Assembly (NCBI RefSeq): GCF_010500845.1
Contig: NZ_JAAAMI010000006.1
Location: 124,001-188,000 of the forward strand
Reading direction: 5' to 3'
Source: Flagellimonas sediminis
Lineage (GTDB): Bacteria; Bacteroidota; Bacteroidia; Flavobacteriales; Flavobacteriaceae
Length of the DNA: 64,000 bases
Part shown: piece by piece, positions 46,300 to 55,844 of the stretch
Layout of the letters: each line of letters starts with the position of its first letter
How positions within the stretch are numbered: the stretch's first letter is position 1
Translations under genes and position numbers: made by a program
Notes under the pieces: generated by a model
What the model saw: the letters and a program-made list of their open reading frames with translations, nothing else
What the model was told of the DNA's origin: nothing
Databases searched by the model: none

Positions 46300-46980
46300 A
46301 TGTCGTTTTTTTGGAAGTACACATTATTGGTTTTAACAATTTCTGGGTTTCTAATCATCTTCTTTTTTCATCTGAAAAGGAAGTTAAAACTATCCAGAAA
46401 TAAAATAATTTTTATTTTCTTGTTTTTGTACTCATATAATGCGCTCTCGACCTTTTATAGTTGGGCGCAGCCGGATAATTCATTTTATGGTTTGGCTATA
46501 TACGGGCTGTTGGTTCCTTTATTTCTATACGGGATTCTCATATACCTTTGGGCATGGAGCCCCGAAGTTAGAAATGAACATTTTCTACTGAAGCAAAAGC
46601 ATTTAAAATATGAAAAAACTGGTTTGTCCGAATCATTTTCTTTGGAGCTAAAAAATAAATTGGAGCATTTGATGAGCTCAGAAAAGCTATACCTGAGACA
46701 TGAACTTAGGTTGGATGACATTGCCGAGTTGCTCGACATTTCCAGACATCACGCCTCCCAAGTAATCAATGAGAACTTTAATCTGAATTTCTATGATTTT
46801 GTAAATGCCTACAGAATAGAGGAAGCCAAAGCCAAATTATGCTCCGGTTTTGAAAATTCATCGGAATCCATTTCAGATATTGCGTACCAGTGTGGCTTCA
46901 ACAACCGAGTTTCGTTTTATAAGGCATTTAAAAAGATTACCCACACCACACCCACTGAATTCATGATAAGAGCCGCATAG
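46300..46980 (+). CDS. Membrane-anchored AraC-type transcriptional regulator
   Basis: 226 residues. The N-terminal ~90 residues hold three hydrophobic segments (YTLLVLTISGFLIIFFFHL, KIIFIFLFLYSYNALSTFY, GLAIYGLLVPLFLYGILIYLW). After a linker comes an AraC DNA-binding domain (LRHELRLDDIAELLDISRHH, ISDIAYQCGFNNRVSFYKAF, TTPTEFMIRAA). It would bind DNA while tethered to the inner membrane and sense a membrane or periplasmic cue. It is shorter than typical seven-helix AraC membrane regulators. It begins an A+T-rich stretch and may control the SusC/D genes or the beta-lactamase. Confidence 0.88.
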   Translation: MSFFWKYTLLVLTISGFLIIFFFHLKRKLKLSRNKIIFIFLFLYSYNALSTFYSWAQPDNSFYGLAIYGLLVPLFLYGILIYLWAWSPEVRNEHFLLKQKHLKYEKTGLSESFSLELKNKLEHLMSSEKLYLRHELRLDDIAELLDISRHHASQVINENFNLNFYDFVNAYRIEEAKAKLCSGFENSSESISDIAYQCGFNNRVSFYKAFKKITHTTPTEFMIRAA

Positions 46981-47414
46981 TATTTTCTTGAAACACATTT
47001 CTGGTGTCTTGAGTATAGCATTTTGGGATGGGTCCTGTCCCAATATGCTTTCCTATTATTTAGCCTGATCAACAGGACATCTCCATTACTTCCAGTAATA
47101 TACGAGTTTAAGGTTTCCCATAAAAGGCCAATGGCCTCCAATACCCTTTAATAGGTCACAAAACCATACTGAACCCTCAATCAATGTGTTAATGTTAATC
47201 TCGTTCGGGGATGTTGTAAAGGTTTTTAAGCCTTAACAAGGTCAGTCCATTCTTTTAGTTTTTTTGCTCGGCAATCCACAAGGTGGGGGCTCTAAAACTT
47301 ACTTCTTCCCAAATTTTAGTTTTCATTGTTCGGAAGATTATTTGAATTAGCCTACAAATAAGATTTTATCTCCTGCCTTGGGTGATTGCACTAACTAACT
47401 TTTAATCAATTTTT
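46981..47414. other. 434-base gene-free region before the SusC gene
   Basis: No ORF with coding character on either strand. It contains one hairpin (47017-47049) and, near the end, T-rich leader sequence before the SusC ATG at 47415. No clear TTTG/TAnnTTTG promoter was found. The length suggests a regulated leader for the SusC/D operon. The in-frame run after the AraC stop is open for 56 codons but has no start and no recognisable motif. Confidence 0.5.
47017..47049. repeat. Long hairpin downstream of the membrane AraC gene
   Basis: AGCAT-T-TTGGGA (47017-47028) pairs with TCCCAA-T-ATGCT (47038-47049), 11 base pairs with one T/T mismatch and a 9-base loop. There is no T-run after it. It may act as an mRNA end or be a relic of a mobile element. 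Confidence 0.45.
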
Positions 47415-50400
47415 ATGAGAACGAAAAATTATTGGATGGCGCTTGGGCTGTTTCTCTTTGTTTTTGGGACAGTTCTGGCTCAAGAAAAGAATGTTTCAGG
47501 TACGGTGACCGATCAAGAGGGCCTACCACTTCCTGGAGTATCAATCATAGTGGTGGGAACATCGGTCGGGACCCAAACCGACTTTGATGGAAATTACTCC
47601 ATCATGGCAAGTACAGGTAGTACTTTGCGTTTTAGTTATATAGGACAAAAGACAGTGGAAAGAAAAGTTGGTGCCTCCTCTGTTATCAATGTCTCCATGG
47701 AAGAGGATGCCCAAGCTTTGGAGGAAGTGGTGGTAACGGCTCTTGGAATAAAACGCAAGCCACGAGAATTATCTTATTCGGTGGCTTCTGTTGACAATTC
47801 CGCATTGACGAAAACTAGGGCTGTAAACACTGTGACAGCTTTGGCAGGAAAGGTTTCAGGCATGCAGATAAATACCATCAGCAACGGTGTAAACCCATCT
47901 ACCAGAATTGTACTTAGAGGCAATAGATCACTTTTGGGAAACAATCAAGCATTAATTGTAATTGATGGTTTTCCTGCTGATAGAAATGCACTGGATCGGT
48001 TGAATTCTGATGACATCAAAGAAATTTCCATACTTAAAGGTGGTAATGCCTCCGCATTATATGGATCGGATGCTGCCAATGGTGTTGTGATCATTACCAC
48101 TAAATCCGGAACTGGAAAAGCATCTATAACTTTCACATCTACCGCTCAATTGGATAACATTTCATTTTTACCTGAACTTCAGGATGAATTTGGCGTCGGC
48201 GGATTCCCTGATGGAACCATAAGACCGTTGGAAAATGTTGCATGGGGGCCCCGTTTTGATGGAAGTCTTGTAGATGCAAGCGAACAATATGAAGATGGCA
48301 GGGTTTGGAAAGTTCCTTACAGTCCGATTCCAGGCAACCATAAATCCTTTTTCCAAACAGGTAGTCTTATCAGGAATGGTTTTGAATTTTCAGGAGGCAG
48401 TGAAAAATCAAGCTTTCTTTTTTCCATTGATCACTCCAATATAGAAGGCACGGTTCCACAAGATAAGTTCAACCGAACCAATGCAAGGGCAAAGGGGATG
48501 TATGATTTTGGCAATTTGCAGGTAAGTTCCAATATATCCTTTTATCGGTCGCATTCAAATACTGTCGGTGTTGGTGGTCATCAGGCCAGACCCTTATACT
48601 GGTATCTTTTAAACACCCCACTACATATACCAATCAATCAAATGAAAAACTGGAGGACAGGTGAGTTTACCCGGAATGAAGTATCATATTATGCATTTTA
48701 TGAAAATCCATGGTTCATTATTGACACACAAAGAAATAAATCCAATGATTCGGAAATGATTTTTATTAGTGATGCAAACTACAAATTCACAGATTGGCTT
48801 TCAGCTTTAGTAAGGGTAGGCTATACCAAGTATACTTATGATTTAAAAGAATACCATGGCGGTTTATCATACTCGTTCGAATTACCTGTAACCTACTCAC
48901 GAATTGATGAGTTTTCTCCCTCGACCAGAGATTACATTTATAATAGTTCCCGCTTTAACAGTGATTTTATTGTGACGGCAAACAAAAATCTTTCGGATTT
49001 ATTGAATGTAAAGGCAAACCTTGGCCATAATATCAGAATGACAGACTACAAAGTCATTGATATAACGGGAAATAACCTGATTATCCCCGGTTTTTACAAT
49101 GTTTCCACACGTACAGGTGAGCTACAAGGAAGTGAAACATCCCAAAACTATAGAAAAGTTGGTGTTTATGGGGACATAACGTTAAGTATTGGTGATTTTC
49201 TATTCCTGAACGGCCAGGGAAGAAATGACTGGTCTTCATCACTTTCCAAAGAGAATAGATCTTTTTTCTACCCAGGAGGTGGTATCTCCTTCGTACCTAC
49301 AGATGCCTTTAAAGGATTAAAAGGCACCCTTCAATACTTAAAAGCAAGCTTCAGTATTTCGAAGACTGGAAATGACCCTGGGCCATATTCCAATAGCACC
49401 ACATTTAGCGCCCCTGCAGGGTTTCCATTTGGATCCACAGCTGGCCTTACGCTTTCTGGCACCGACAGAGATCCGAATTTAAAACCTGAGTTTACAAAAT
49501 CTATGGAAGCCGGTATTGAATTTGGCATTTTTAAAGATGATAGGCTATCAGGTAGTTTTTCCGTCTATCAGACCAATACTACCGATCAAATTGTCCCTAT
49601 TGACATTTCAACAACTTCTGGGGCTTCCAGATTGTACACCAACTTGGGAGAATTACAAAACCAAGGTATTGAGGTTGATTTAAAGGGTACTATCCTAAAA
49701 AGCGAAGATTTCAGTTGGAATTTAGGCATAAACTATTCATTGATCAAATCGGAAGTAGTTTCACTTACAGAAGGTGTGGACGAGGTGGTCGTTGGTGGCC
49801 CCTATTCGGACAATATTGCCTATGGTGCCGTGGTTGTAGCGCAAAAGGGACAACCATATCCTTTAATCAAAACTACAGATTACGAAAGGGATGACCTTGG
49901 AAGAGTAATTGTAGGTGAGGATGGAGACCCCATCCCAAGCAGCGACTTGATTGTTCAAGGCAAAACCACTCCAGATTATATCGTTGGCCTTAATAGCACA
50001 ATCAATTTTAAAGGGTTCTCGCTATATGCAGTTGCTGATTACCGAACTGGACATGTGTTTTACAACAACTTGGTAGATGCATTGGAGTTCACCGGACTAA
50101 CAAAGCACAGTGCAACCTCTGGCAGACAACCATTTGTTTTTCCCAATTCAGTTTATTCCGATGGAAATGATGGTTACATAGAAAACACAAATCGGTTGAC
50201 ATCAGGAGGAGGAAATGCCTTCTGGAGCACCTATAACGATACTAAATCCAACTATGTGACCGATGCAACTGTGTTAAAACTCCGGGAAGTATCCCTTTCC
50301 TATGCTTTTGAAAACAAATTGGCCAACAAGTTGGGCTTTCAGGATCTGAATTTTGGCATATATGGAAGAAACCTTTATATGTGGAGACCTGCGGACAATG

Positions 50401-50513
50401 TATACACGGATCCAGAATTCAACTACAACAGCGGCAATGCCGTGGGTTTTGGAACACAGAATCAAACTGCTCCCGTTAGACAATTTGGTATGACCCTTAC
50501 CGCTAAATTTTAA
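47415..50513 (+). CDS. SusC/RagA-family TonB-linked outer-membrane transporter
   Basis: 1032 residues with signal peptide (GLFLFVFGTVLAQ). A carboxypeptidase-like domain follows (VSGTVTDQEGLPLPGVSIIV, TDFDGNYSI), then the TonB-box region (ALEEVVVTALG), a plug domain (LRGNRSLLGNNQALIVIDG, ISILKGGNASALYGSDAANG) and a 22-strand barrel ending in a C-terminal aromatic (MTLTAKF). It imports oligosaccharides or peptides with its SusD lid. No carbohydrate enzyme gene is adjacent, so the substrate is unknown. Part of an A+T-richer block. Confidence 0.95.
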   Translation: MRTKNYWMALGLFLFVFGTVLAQEKNVSGTVTDQEGLPLPGVSIIVVGTSVGTQTDFDGNYSIMASTGSTLRFSYIGQKTVERKVGASSVINVSMEEDAQALEEVVVTALGIKRKPRELSYSVASVDNSALTKTRAVNTVTALAGKVSGMQINTISNGVNPSTRIVLRGNRSLLGNNQALIVIDGFPADRNALDRLNSDDIKEISILKGGNASALYGSDAANGVVIITTKSGTGKASITFTSTAQLDNISFLPELQDEFGVGGFPDGTIRPLENVAWGPRFDGSLVDASEQYEDGRVWKVPYSPIPGNHKSFFQTGSLIRNGFEFSGGSEKSSFLFSIDHSNIEGTVPQDKFNRTNARAKGMYDFGNLQVSSNISFYRSHSNTVGVGGHQARPLYWYLLNTPLHIPINQMKNWRTGEFTRNEVSYYAFYENPWFIIDTQRNKSNDSEMIFISDANYKFTDWLSALVRVGYTKYTYDLKEYHGGLSYSFELPVTYSRIDEFSPSTRDYIYNSSRFNSDFIVTANKNLSDLLNVKANLGHNIRMTDYKVIDITGNNLIIPGFYNVSTRTGELQGSETSQNYRKVGVYGDITLSIGDFLFLNGQGRNDWSSSLSKENRSFFYPGGGISFVPTDAFKGLKGTLQYLKASFSISKTGNDPGPYSNSTTFSAPAGFPFGSTAGLTLSGTDRDPNLKPEFTKSMEAGIEFGIFKDDRLSGSFSVYQTNTTDQIVPIDISTTSGASRLYTNLGELQNQGIEVDLKGTILKSEDFSWNLGINYSLIKSEVVSLTEGVDEVVVGGPYSDNIAYGAVVVAQKGQPYPLIKTTDYERDDLGRVIVGEDGDPIPSSDLIVQGKTTPDYIVGLNSTINFKGFSLYAVADYRTGHVFYNNLVDALEFTGLTKHSATSGRQPFVFPNSVYSDGNDGYIENTNRLTSGGGNAFWSTYNDTKSNYVTDATVLKLREVSLSYAFENKLANKLGFQDLNFGIYGRNLYMWRPADNVYTDPEFNYNSGNAVGFGTQNQTAPVRQFGMTLTAKF

Positions 50514-50523
50514 AAAATTCACC

Positions 50524-52023
50524 ATGAAAAATTCATATAAATCAATAAAAAGTAGCTTCATCCTAGTGGCATTGATGCTATCTGCAAGTTGCAGTGATAA
50601 TTTTTTTGATGTAAACGAAAATCCAAACAACCCCCCTGTATCAACACCTGGCCTTACACTACCCGTCGCACAGAATACATTTGCATCCCTGAATGGCACA
50701 ACCATGACCTATTTAGGGAACATGGTCATGTATAACTGGGCAACACCTTCCAATTGGTCTGCCAACGGTCAGTTGTTTAGATATGAGTTCACAAACTCCT
50801 TTAACAATTCTGTATTTACCACACCTTATGGTTCAATTTTTAAAGATCTTACCTATATCCAAGGTTATGAAGACCCCACTGGTGCGGTTGATTATACCGC
50901 TTATAAGGTAATCGCACAGGTCATCAAAGGATTTCAATACCAATATTTGGTTGATCTTTATGGTGATGTCCCCTATACCGAGGCCAACAAACGAGCCGAG
51001 AATACAACACCGAAATATGATGATTCCGAAACCATCTATAAAAGTGTCATCGACTCATTGACCATTTATTCGGAAAAGGCTTTGAACTTGCCAGAAATTG
51101 CAGAAAATCCTGAAAGCAGTGATATTATTTTTGGCGGTAATATGGAGCAATGGGTACAATTTGCCAATACCATAAAACTCCGAATGTTAATCCGATTGAG
51201 CAACACAGGACAAGATAATTACATTAAGCAACAAATCGATCTAATCAACAATAACGGTGCAGGCTTCATAACAGAGGACGTGGTTGCCAATCCCGGTTAT
51301 TCCAAAGACACCAACAAGCAAAGTCCATTTTGGAACTATGCAGGTTACAACACTTCGGACTCCGAGCAGGACAGGCATGACTATACAGTTGCATCAGATT
51401 ACACTATTGACTATTTGACCACTACCAACGATCCAAGAATTGGATATCTATATTCAGCATCTGAGAATGGAGGAGAATTTAAAGGTGTATGGCAATCTAC
51501 TGCATTGCCTGGAGAAGGATTTACTTCAGGAGACCTTTCCAAGATCGGTGTAGGTCTATTGAAAAGTTTTGATCAGGACCAACCCATCATGCTATTGAGC
51601 GAAGCTCTATTCTTGCAGGCCGAAGCCGTTGTTCGAGGTTACCTCCCTGGTGGATCAGGTGAAGCACAAGACCTTTACGAAAAAGCAATTACGGCTTCAT
51701 TTGATTATTTAGGCGTAGTCGAAAACCCTAGTGATTACTATAACCAAGATATACCTAATGTAAGCTGGAATGCATCCACCGATAAAATACAAGCAATAAT
51801 TGTTCAAAAATGGATTGCTTTAAATGGAACATCCTCTATTGAATCATGGATGGAATGGGTTCGTACCGGGTTTCCCAATAATCTTCCAACACCTGATGAT
51901 TCCGACGGGGTTCGCCCAGTAAGGTTGCTTTATCCCACATCAGAGTATTCTACCAACGGAGATAATGTTCCTCCAAGTTCAATTAATGATGCTTTTACTA
52001 AATATCCTTTTTGGAAACAATAA
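50524..52023 (+). CDS. SusD/RagB-family nutrient-binding lipoprotein
   Basis: 499 residues with a lipobox (ALMLSASCSDNFFDVNEN). The SusD-like-2 architecture is visible: N-terminal NPNNPP, TPR helices (YKVIAQVIKGFQYQYLVDLY, GDVPYTEANK), EALFLQAEAVVRGY and C-terminal IIVQKWIALNG. It forms the surface lid that captures substrate for the SusC channel. It starts 10 bases after SusC, one operon. Confidence 0.94.
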   Translation: MKNSYKSIKSSFILVALMLSASCSDNFFDVNENPNNPPVSTPGLTLPVAQNTFASLNGTTMTYLGNMVMYNWATPSNWSANGQLFRYEFTNSFNNSVFTTPYGSIFKDLTYIQGYEDPTGAVDYTAYKVIAQVIKGFQYQYLVDLYGDVPYTEANKRAENTTPKYDDSETIYKSVIDSLTIYSEKALNLPEIAENPESSDIIFGGNMEQWVQFANTIKLRMLIRLSNTGQDNYIKQQIDLINNNGAGFITEDVVANPGYSKDTNKQSPFWNYAGYNTSDSEQDRHDYTVASDYTIDYLTTTNDPRIGYLYSASENGGEFKGVWQSTALPGEGFTSGDLSKIGVGLLKSFDQDQPIMLLSEALFLQAEAVVRGYLPGGSGEAQDLYEKAITASFDYLGVVENPSDYYNQDIPNVSWNASTDKIQAIIVQKWIALNGTSSIESWMEWVRTGFPNNLPTPDDSDGVRPVRLLYPTSEYSTNGDNVPPSSINDAFTKYPFWKQ

Positions 52024-52032
52024 AACTGAGCC

Positions 52033-52809
52033 ATGAAAAAAAGTATTAATACCTTAGTTTATACTGCTACATCTCTGTTGATGTTAAGCTTAGTTGCGTG
52101 TGACGCACTATTAGATCAGGAAGAAACCGATTTTGGAAAAGGTCCAATTGTTGTTCAATTTCAACAAAAATCAATAACAAATAACTTTTTACAAGACGGT
52201 AGTGGAACAGTTTATGATTTTGAAATTCCTATTGAATATCAAGGCGCAGATGGTAATCCCTTAGGAGAAGATGTTACGGTAACCATTGGCATAAACAGTG
52301 AGTCCACGGCAAATGAGGATGTTGAATTTAGTTTGAGCCAAACTGAGTTTGTAATTCCTGCAGGCCAAAAATCTGCCAATGTGGTAATCCAAGTGAATTC
52401 TGAAAGCTTGGACGCATTAAATCCAAAAACCGTTATTCTGGAGATTTTAAACTCATCACAAACAGTATCCGACAAAAATACAACTGCTATCACCTTACAG
52501 GCCATTTGCCCATCCAATTTGGAAGGTAATTATATGTATATAAATGGGAATGAAAGTGCAGTGACAATCACAAGTACTGGCACGGGAACTTATGAAGTTA
52601 GCAGGGACAATGCTTTTACAAATCCATACCCCCTGTATATTTCTGATGTATGCAATACCTTAACCATACCCGGAAGTTACATTATGGACAATTTTGGAAT
52701 TGCAACTTCAGGTGCTGGAAGTGTTGATCCAGACACAGGTACCATTACCCTGTACTATACAGTAGATGGTTATTTTGCTGATCGAGAAATGATATTGATA
52801 AAACAATAA
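52033..52809 (+). CDS. Surface lipoprotein with Calx-beta/DUF1735-like fold, SusCD-linked
   Basis: 258 residues, lipoprotein signal (LLMLSLVACDALLDQEE). Residues ~60-160 form a beta-sandwich with the Calx-beta-like pattern (IPIEYQGADGNPLGEDVTV, ANEDVEFSLSQTEFVIPAGQ, VILEILNSSQ). The C-terminal ~85 residues are another beta-rich module (CPSNLEGNYMYINGN to YFADREMILIKQ). Such third genes of SusCD operons are usually surface glycan-binding lipoproteins. It starts 9 bases after SusD. Ligand unknown. Confidence 0.82.
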   Translation: MKKSINTLVYTATSLLMLSLVACDALLDQEETDFGKGPIVVQFQQKSITNNFLQDGSGTVYDFEIPIEYQGADGNPLGEDVTVTIGINSESTANEDVEFSLSQTEFVIPAGQKSANVVIQVNSESLDALNPKTVILEILNSSQTVSDKNTTAITLQAICPSNLEGNYMYINGNESAVTITSTGTGTYEVSRDNAFTNPYPLYISDVCNTLTIPGSYIMDNFGIATSGAGSVDPDTGTITLYYTVDGYFADREMILIKQ

Positions 52810-52831
52810 ACTTATTCACCATACAATTTTA

Positions 52832-52870
52832 GGGGAGGCTTCAAGTCAAACTTGACCTCCCTTATTATTT
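52832..52870 (+). terminator. Terminator of the SusCD operon
   Basis: GGGAGG (52833-52838) and CCTCCC (52856-52861) enclose a second stem TCAAG/CTTGA (52841-52855), followed by TTATTATTTT. Confidence 0.8.
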
Positions 52871-52978
52871 TGCTCAAATCCATCCTGCATACATCCAAAT
52901 GGGGTGTTCATCAATTCTCATCAAAAAATCCCAGCCTTTGCCCCTATGTTTGGAGTCAGTCACCAATTTTAGGGCCAT

Positions 52979-53560
52979 ATGTTTCAAGTTCTTCAAAAAA
53001 TTTCCCGTGTTCTGGTCATAGGATGCTCCTTCATCTGTTCCTTCAACTGCCTTTCACAAGTCAAGGGGCAAGCTTCCAAGAGATTGGACAGGTTCATAAG
53101 TGAAAGTTGCAAAACCACCTACGAAGAAATTGATTCCGTACGTATTTCCGAAGTACTCAAATACAAAGTATACCGCATAACCCAAGAAATTAAAGACATA
53201 TACGGCCAAAAGAGCACAAACACCAATATATTCATTGTCATTGATGATGGAAAACAAGCACAAGCCTTTGAACACGTTGGTAAAAACACCAACTTACCCA
53301 AACTTCTTGGTTATATAAAGGAAGATTTTGTCCTGAATGCAGAGTCCGCCTCCCTATTTCAAACCGTATTGGATGCCATTTATCCCCTTCCAACATGGAA
53401 ACCAGACAAAAGGGAATACTTTTCCCAAAATGGAAAATGGTACTTTCTCCGCGATGCCTATTTCAGGAGCAAACAAGGTTTTGAAGTGACCATCGATCCA
53501 TCCGGAAAAATAACAGGCATCTGTTATAAAATGAAATGGGATGAAAATGAACGGTCGTGA
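52979..53560 (+). CDS. Unrecognised secreted protein
   Basis: 193 residues. The N-terminus (VLQKISRVLVIGCSFICSFNCLSQ) looks like a signal peptide with cleavage after the Ser-Gln stretch. The body has a mixed alpha/beta pattern (TNTNIFIVIDDGKQAQAFEHV, LPKLLGYIKEDFVLNAES, GFEVTIDPSGKITGICYKMK). No family is recognised. It follows the SusCD terminator by ~110 bases and shares a strong terminator with ppiD, so it is a single gene. The ATG at 52979 is chosen because it yields the signal sequence. Confidence 0.75.
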   Translation: MFQVLQKISRVLVIGCSFICSFNCLSQVKGQASKRLDRFISESCKTTYEEIDSVRISEVLKYKVYRITQEIKDIYGQKSTNTNIFIVIDDGKQAQAFEHVGKNTNLPKLLGYIKEDFVLNAESASLFQTVLDAIYPLPTWKPDKREYFSQNGKWYFLRDAYFRSKQGFEVTIDPSGKITGICYKMKWDENERS

Positions 53561-53584
53561 CCAGAACTATTTCCGTTAAAAAGC

Positions 53585-53622
53585 TAAAACAAAAAGCCCC
53601 CCAAATTGGGAGGCTTTTTGTT
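53585..53622. terminator. Bidirectional terminator between the secreted-protein gene and ppiD
   Basis: AAAAAGCCCCCC pairs with GGGAGGCTTTTT (one C/A mismatch) around AAATT. A-run left, TTTTTGTTTTT right. Confidence 0.88.
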
Positions 53623-53640
53623 TTTCTATATGTAGGGATC

Positions 53641-55761
53641 CTAGTAAAAAATCCCTCTGTTGTCCTCGATTTCGGCCTTGTCTTTCAAAGCATTGTAAAC
53701 AGCGCCATTTACCCTAGCGGCCGCACTGCTTCTCAAACTGTTGGCATAGGTAGTAAAATTGTCCACTTCGGGAGCTGCCTCCTTTTTTGTCACTTTGACC
53801 ATAAACACCCCTGTTTCACCCTCGATCAAATTGGAGGTCTGGCCTTGATCCAATGCAAAGGCCGTTCCTACCACCAAAGCCTCGCGACCCGCACCTGGCA
53901 ATGTTGGTGACTTAATAGTTACAGCGGATGCTGTACTCAAGCTCACATTGTTATCTGATGCAATAGTCTCCAAAGCCTTGCCCTTATTCGCAGCAATGAT
54001 TCGTTCTGCCTTGATTTCCTTTCTGATTTCAGGCAAAGCCATAACCGATGCATCTTCTGTTGACATTAATCCTTTTTTGTACTTTTTGGTCAACTGCACC
54101 ACAGCATATCCATTGGTCACGTTGAATCTTCTAATATCGCCTACATTGGTGTCTTCATTAAAGGCCCATTGTACCACGCTTCTTTGAGCACCAAGACCTG
54201 GAAGGTTCTCATCCATTTCCCCGATTTTGTTCACAGGTCTTACCGTAAAGGAACTTTCCCTTGCAATGTCGCCAAAATTTTCAGGTTCAGAATCCATACT
54301 GGCCATTTCAAACTTGGTGGCATCCGTGAAAATCGCATTGATGGTTTCTTCCGAAGGTTCCAGTTCCCTGGCCAAAGTAGCAACCTGTATGATATCCTGT
54401 TTGTCATCAACTTTTATAATGTGGTATCCAAATTGAGTCTCTACCAATCCAATGGTACCAACCGCGTTATTAAAACAGAAATCATTGAACGCATCAGCCA
54501 TTATTCCTTCTTGAAAATAACCCAGATCCCCGCCACGTGGAGCAGAAGGACCGTCTGAATTATCCCTGGCCAACGCAGTGAATACGGCATCTTCCTTTTT
54601 GGCCTCCGCCAAAAGTTCCTTTGCCTTTGCCTCGGCTTCCTCCTTGGTCCTGGTTACCGTTGGGCTTACCCTTTCGGCACCGGCCCAAGAAATCAAGATG
54701 TGGCTTGCCTTAACGGTTCCGTTGGGCTTTTTCCCCATAACCTTGGAAAGTTTGTAGTAATCGCCATCCTTGTAAGGACCGTAGATCTCACCTACCCCCA
54801 TGGCCATCAAGGTATCGGCAACCGAAGAAGGTAGCTCATTTTTGGCCTTGTAAATGGTATCAAATTTGGTATCGGAATGTCTATCCAAGAAGGCAACCAT
54901 GTCCTTAGTGGTCCTGAAACCTGGAACGGTATCATATGAATCACTTCCTTGTGAATACTCTACGGTATCATCCAATAAAGCAGTAATCTCAGCTTTTACA
55001 TTGCTCTCATCGGTTGCAGAAGGCTTTTCTTCAAAAAACACGAAACGGATATCACGGGCCACATTCTGTTCGAACAAAGCTTTGTGATCATCAATATACG
55101 CCTGGATCTGCTCCTTGGAAACTTCAATGGTGCTATCTGGAATGGAAACATAAGGAATACGAACAAACTGCATATCCACTTTATCATTGGCCAATTTGTA
55201 ATCGAATTTGCCTTCGGCCAATGTAGCGCCTACACCCCCTTTGATCAAGTTGAAGTACATACGCTCTTTGGCAGCTTCTATTATGGCTTTTTCATCTTGC
55301 AACCATGCGTCATAACGCAAGGGATCGTTGGCCCTCCAATCGGCAATGGCATTTTTAAAAACCTCTTCGTTAAAGATTCCGTTCTCATCCTGGAAATCAG
55401 GAATTTGTGCATAACCAGAAGTTTTTACAAACTCAATGATCTGGTCGCTTTCCACATCAATGCCCAAATCCTGGAACTGTTGGTTCAAAATGGCCTTACG
55501 AACTTCTTGATCGTACACCATGTTCACCAACTGCATGGAAGTGAAACTAGGGGGATAACTTCTAGACGCGGTTTCTACTTTACTCCTAAAATCTTCAATG
55601 GAAATATCCTCACCATTTACTTCGGCCACAGAAGACCCTACTTTACCACCTCCAAAACCATCACTTTTGAAAACTCCGGATATTACAAATGCGAACAAAG
55701 CCAGACCTATGATCAAGATCAAAACGGTTGTCCGTTTTCTAATACTCTCTAATATTGCCAT
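53641..55761 (-). CDS. ppiD: PpiD-type periplasmic peptidylprolyl isomerase (SurA_N/parvulin)
   Basis: 706 residues from ATG 55761 (MAILESIRKRTTVLILIIGLALFAFVI), a single N-terminal membrane anchor. SurA_N-like chaperone domain follows (VNGEDISIEDFRSKVE, RKAILNQQFQDLGIDVESDQ), then a parvulin domain (ASHILISWAGAE...LARDNSDGPSAPRGGDLGYF, LVETQFGYHIIKVDDKQD). It assists folding of outer-membrane proteins leaving SecYEG. Bacteroidota-typical long form. It leads downstream of the CNNM gene on the same strand. Confidence 0.94.
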   Translation of the reverse strand: MAILESIRKRTTVLILIIGLALFAFVISGVFKSDGFGGGKVGSSVAEVNGEDISIEDFRSKVETASRSYPPSFTSMQLVNMVYDQEVRKAILNQQFQDLGIDVESDQIIEFVKTSGYAQIPDFQDENGIFNEEVFKNAIADWRANDPLRYDAWLQDEKAIIEAAKERMYFNLIKGGVGATLAEGKFDYKLANDKVDMQFVRIPYVSIPDSTIEVSKEQIQAYIDDHKALFEQNVARDIRFVFFEEKPSATDESNVKAEITALLDDTVEYSQGSDSYDTVPGFRTTKDMVAFLDRHSDTKFDTIYKAKNELPSSVADTLMAMGVGEIYGPYKDGDYYKLSKVMGKKPNGTVKASHILISWAGAERVSPTVTRTKEEAEAKAKELLAEAKKEDAVFTALARDNSDGPSAPRGGDLGYFQEGIMADAFNDFCFNNAVGTIGLVETQFGYHIIKVDDKQDIIQVATLARELEPSEETINAIFTDATKFEMASMDSEPENFGDIARESSFTVRPVNKIGEMDENLPGLGAQRSVVQWAFNEDTNVGDIRRFNVTNGYAVVQLTKKYKKGLMSTEDASVMALPEIRKEIKAERIIAANKGKALETIASDNNVSLSTASAVTIKSPTLPGAGREALVVGTAFALDQGQTSNLIEGETGVFMVKVTKKEAAPEVDNFTTYANSLRSSAAARVNGAVYNALKDKAEIEDNRGIFY

Positions 55762-55844
55762 TTTACTGCGTTTTTCTTTAAATTCAGTGGGCGAAAATAC
55801 CACTTTCTTTTCAAATAGGAAAGATTAAAAAGCTGTGGAAATGA

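Noticed and set aside
46981-47151. Open frame of 56 codons continuing in frame after the TAG of the membrane AraC gene
   Set aside because: AraC domains end normally at the stop (PTEFMIRAA), the extension has no motif and no start codon, and it crosses a hairpin. Read as non-coding.
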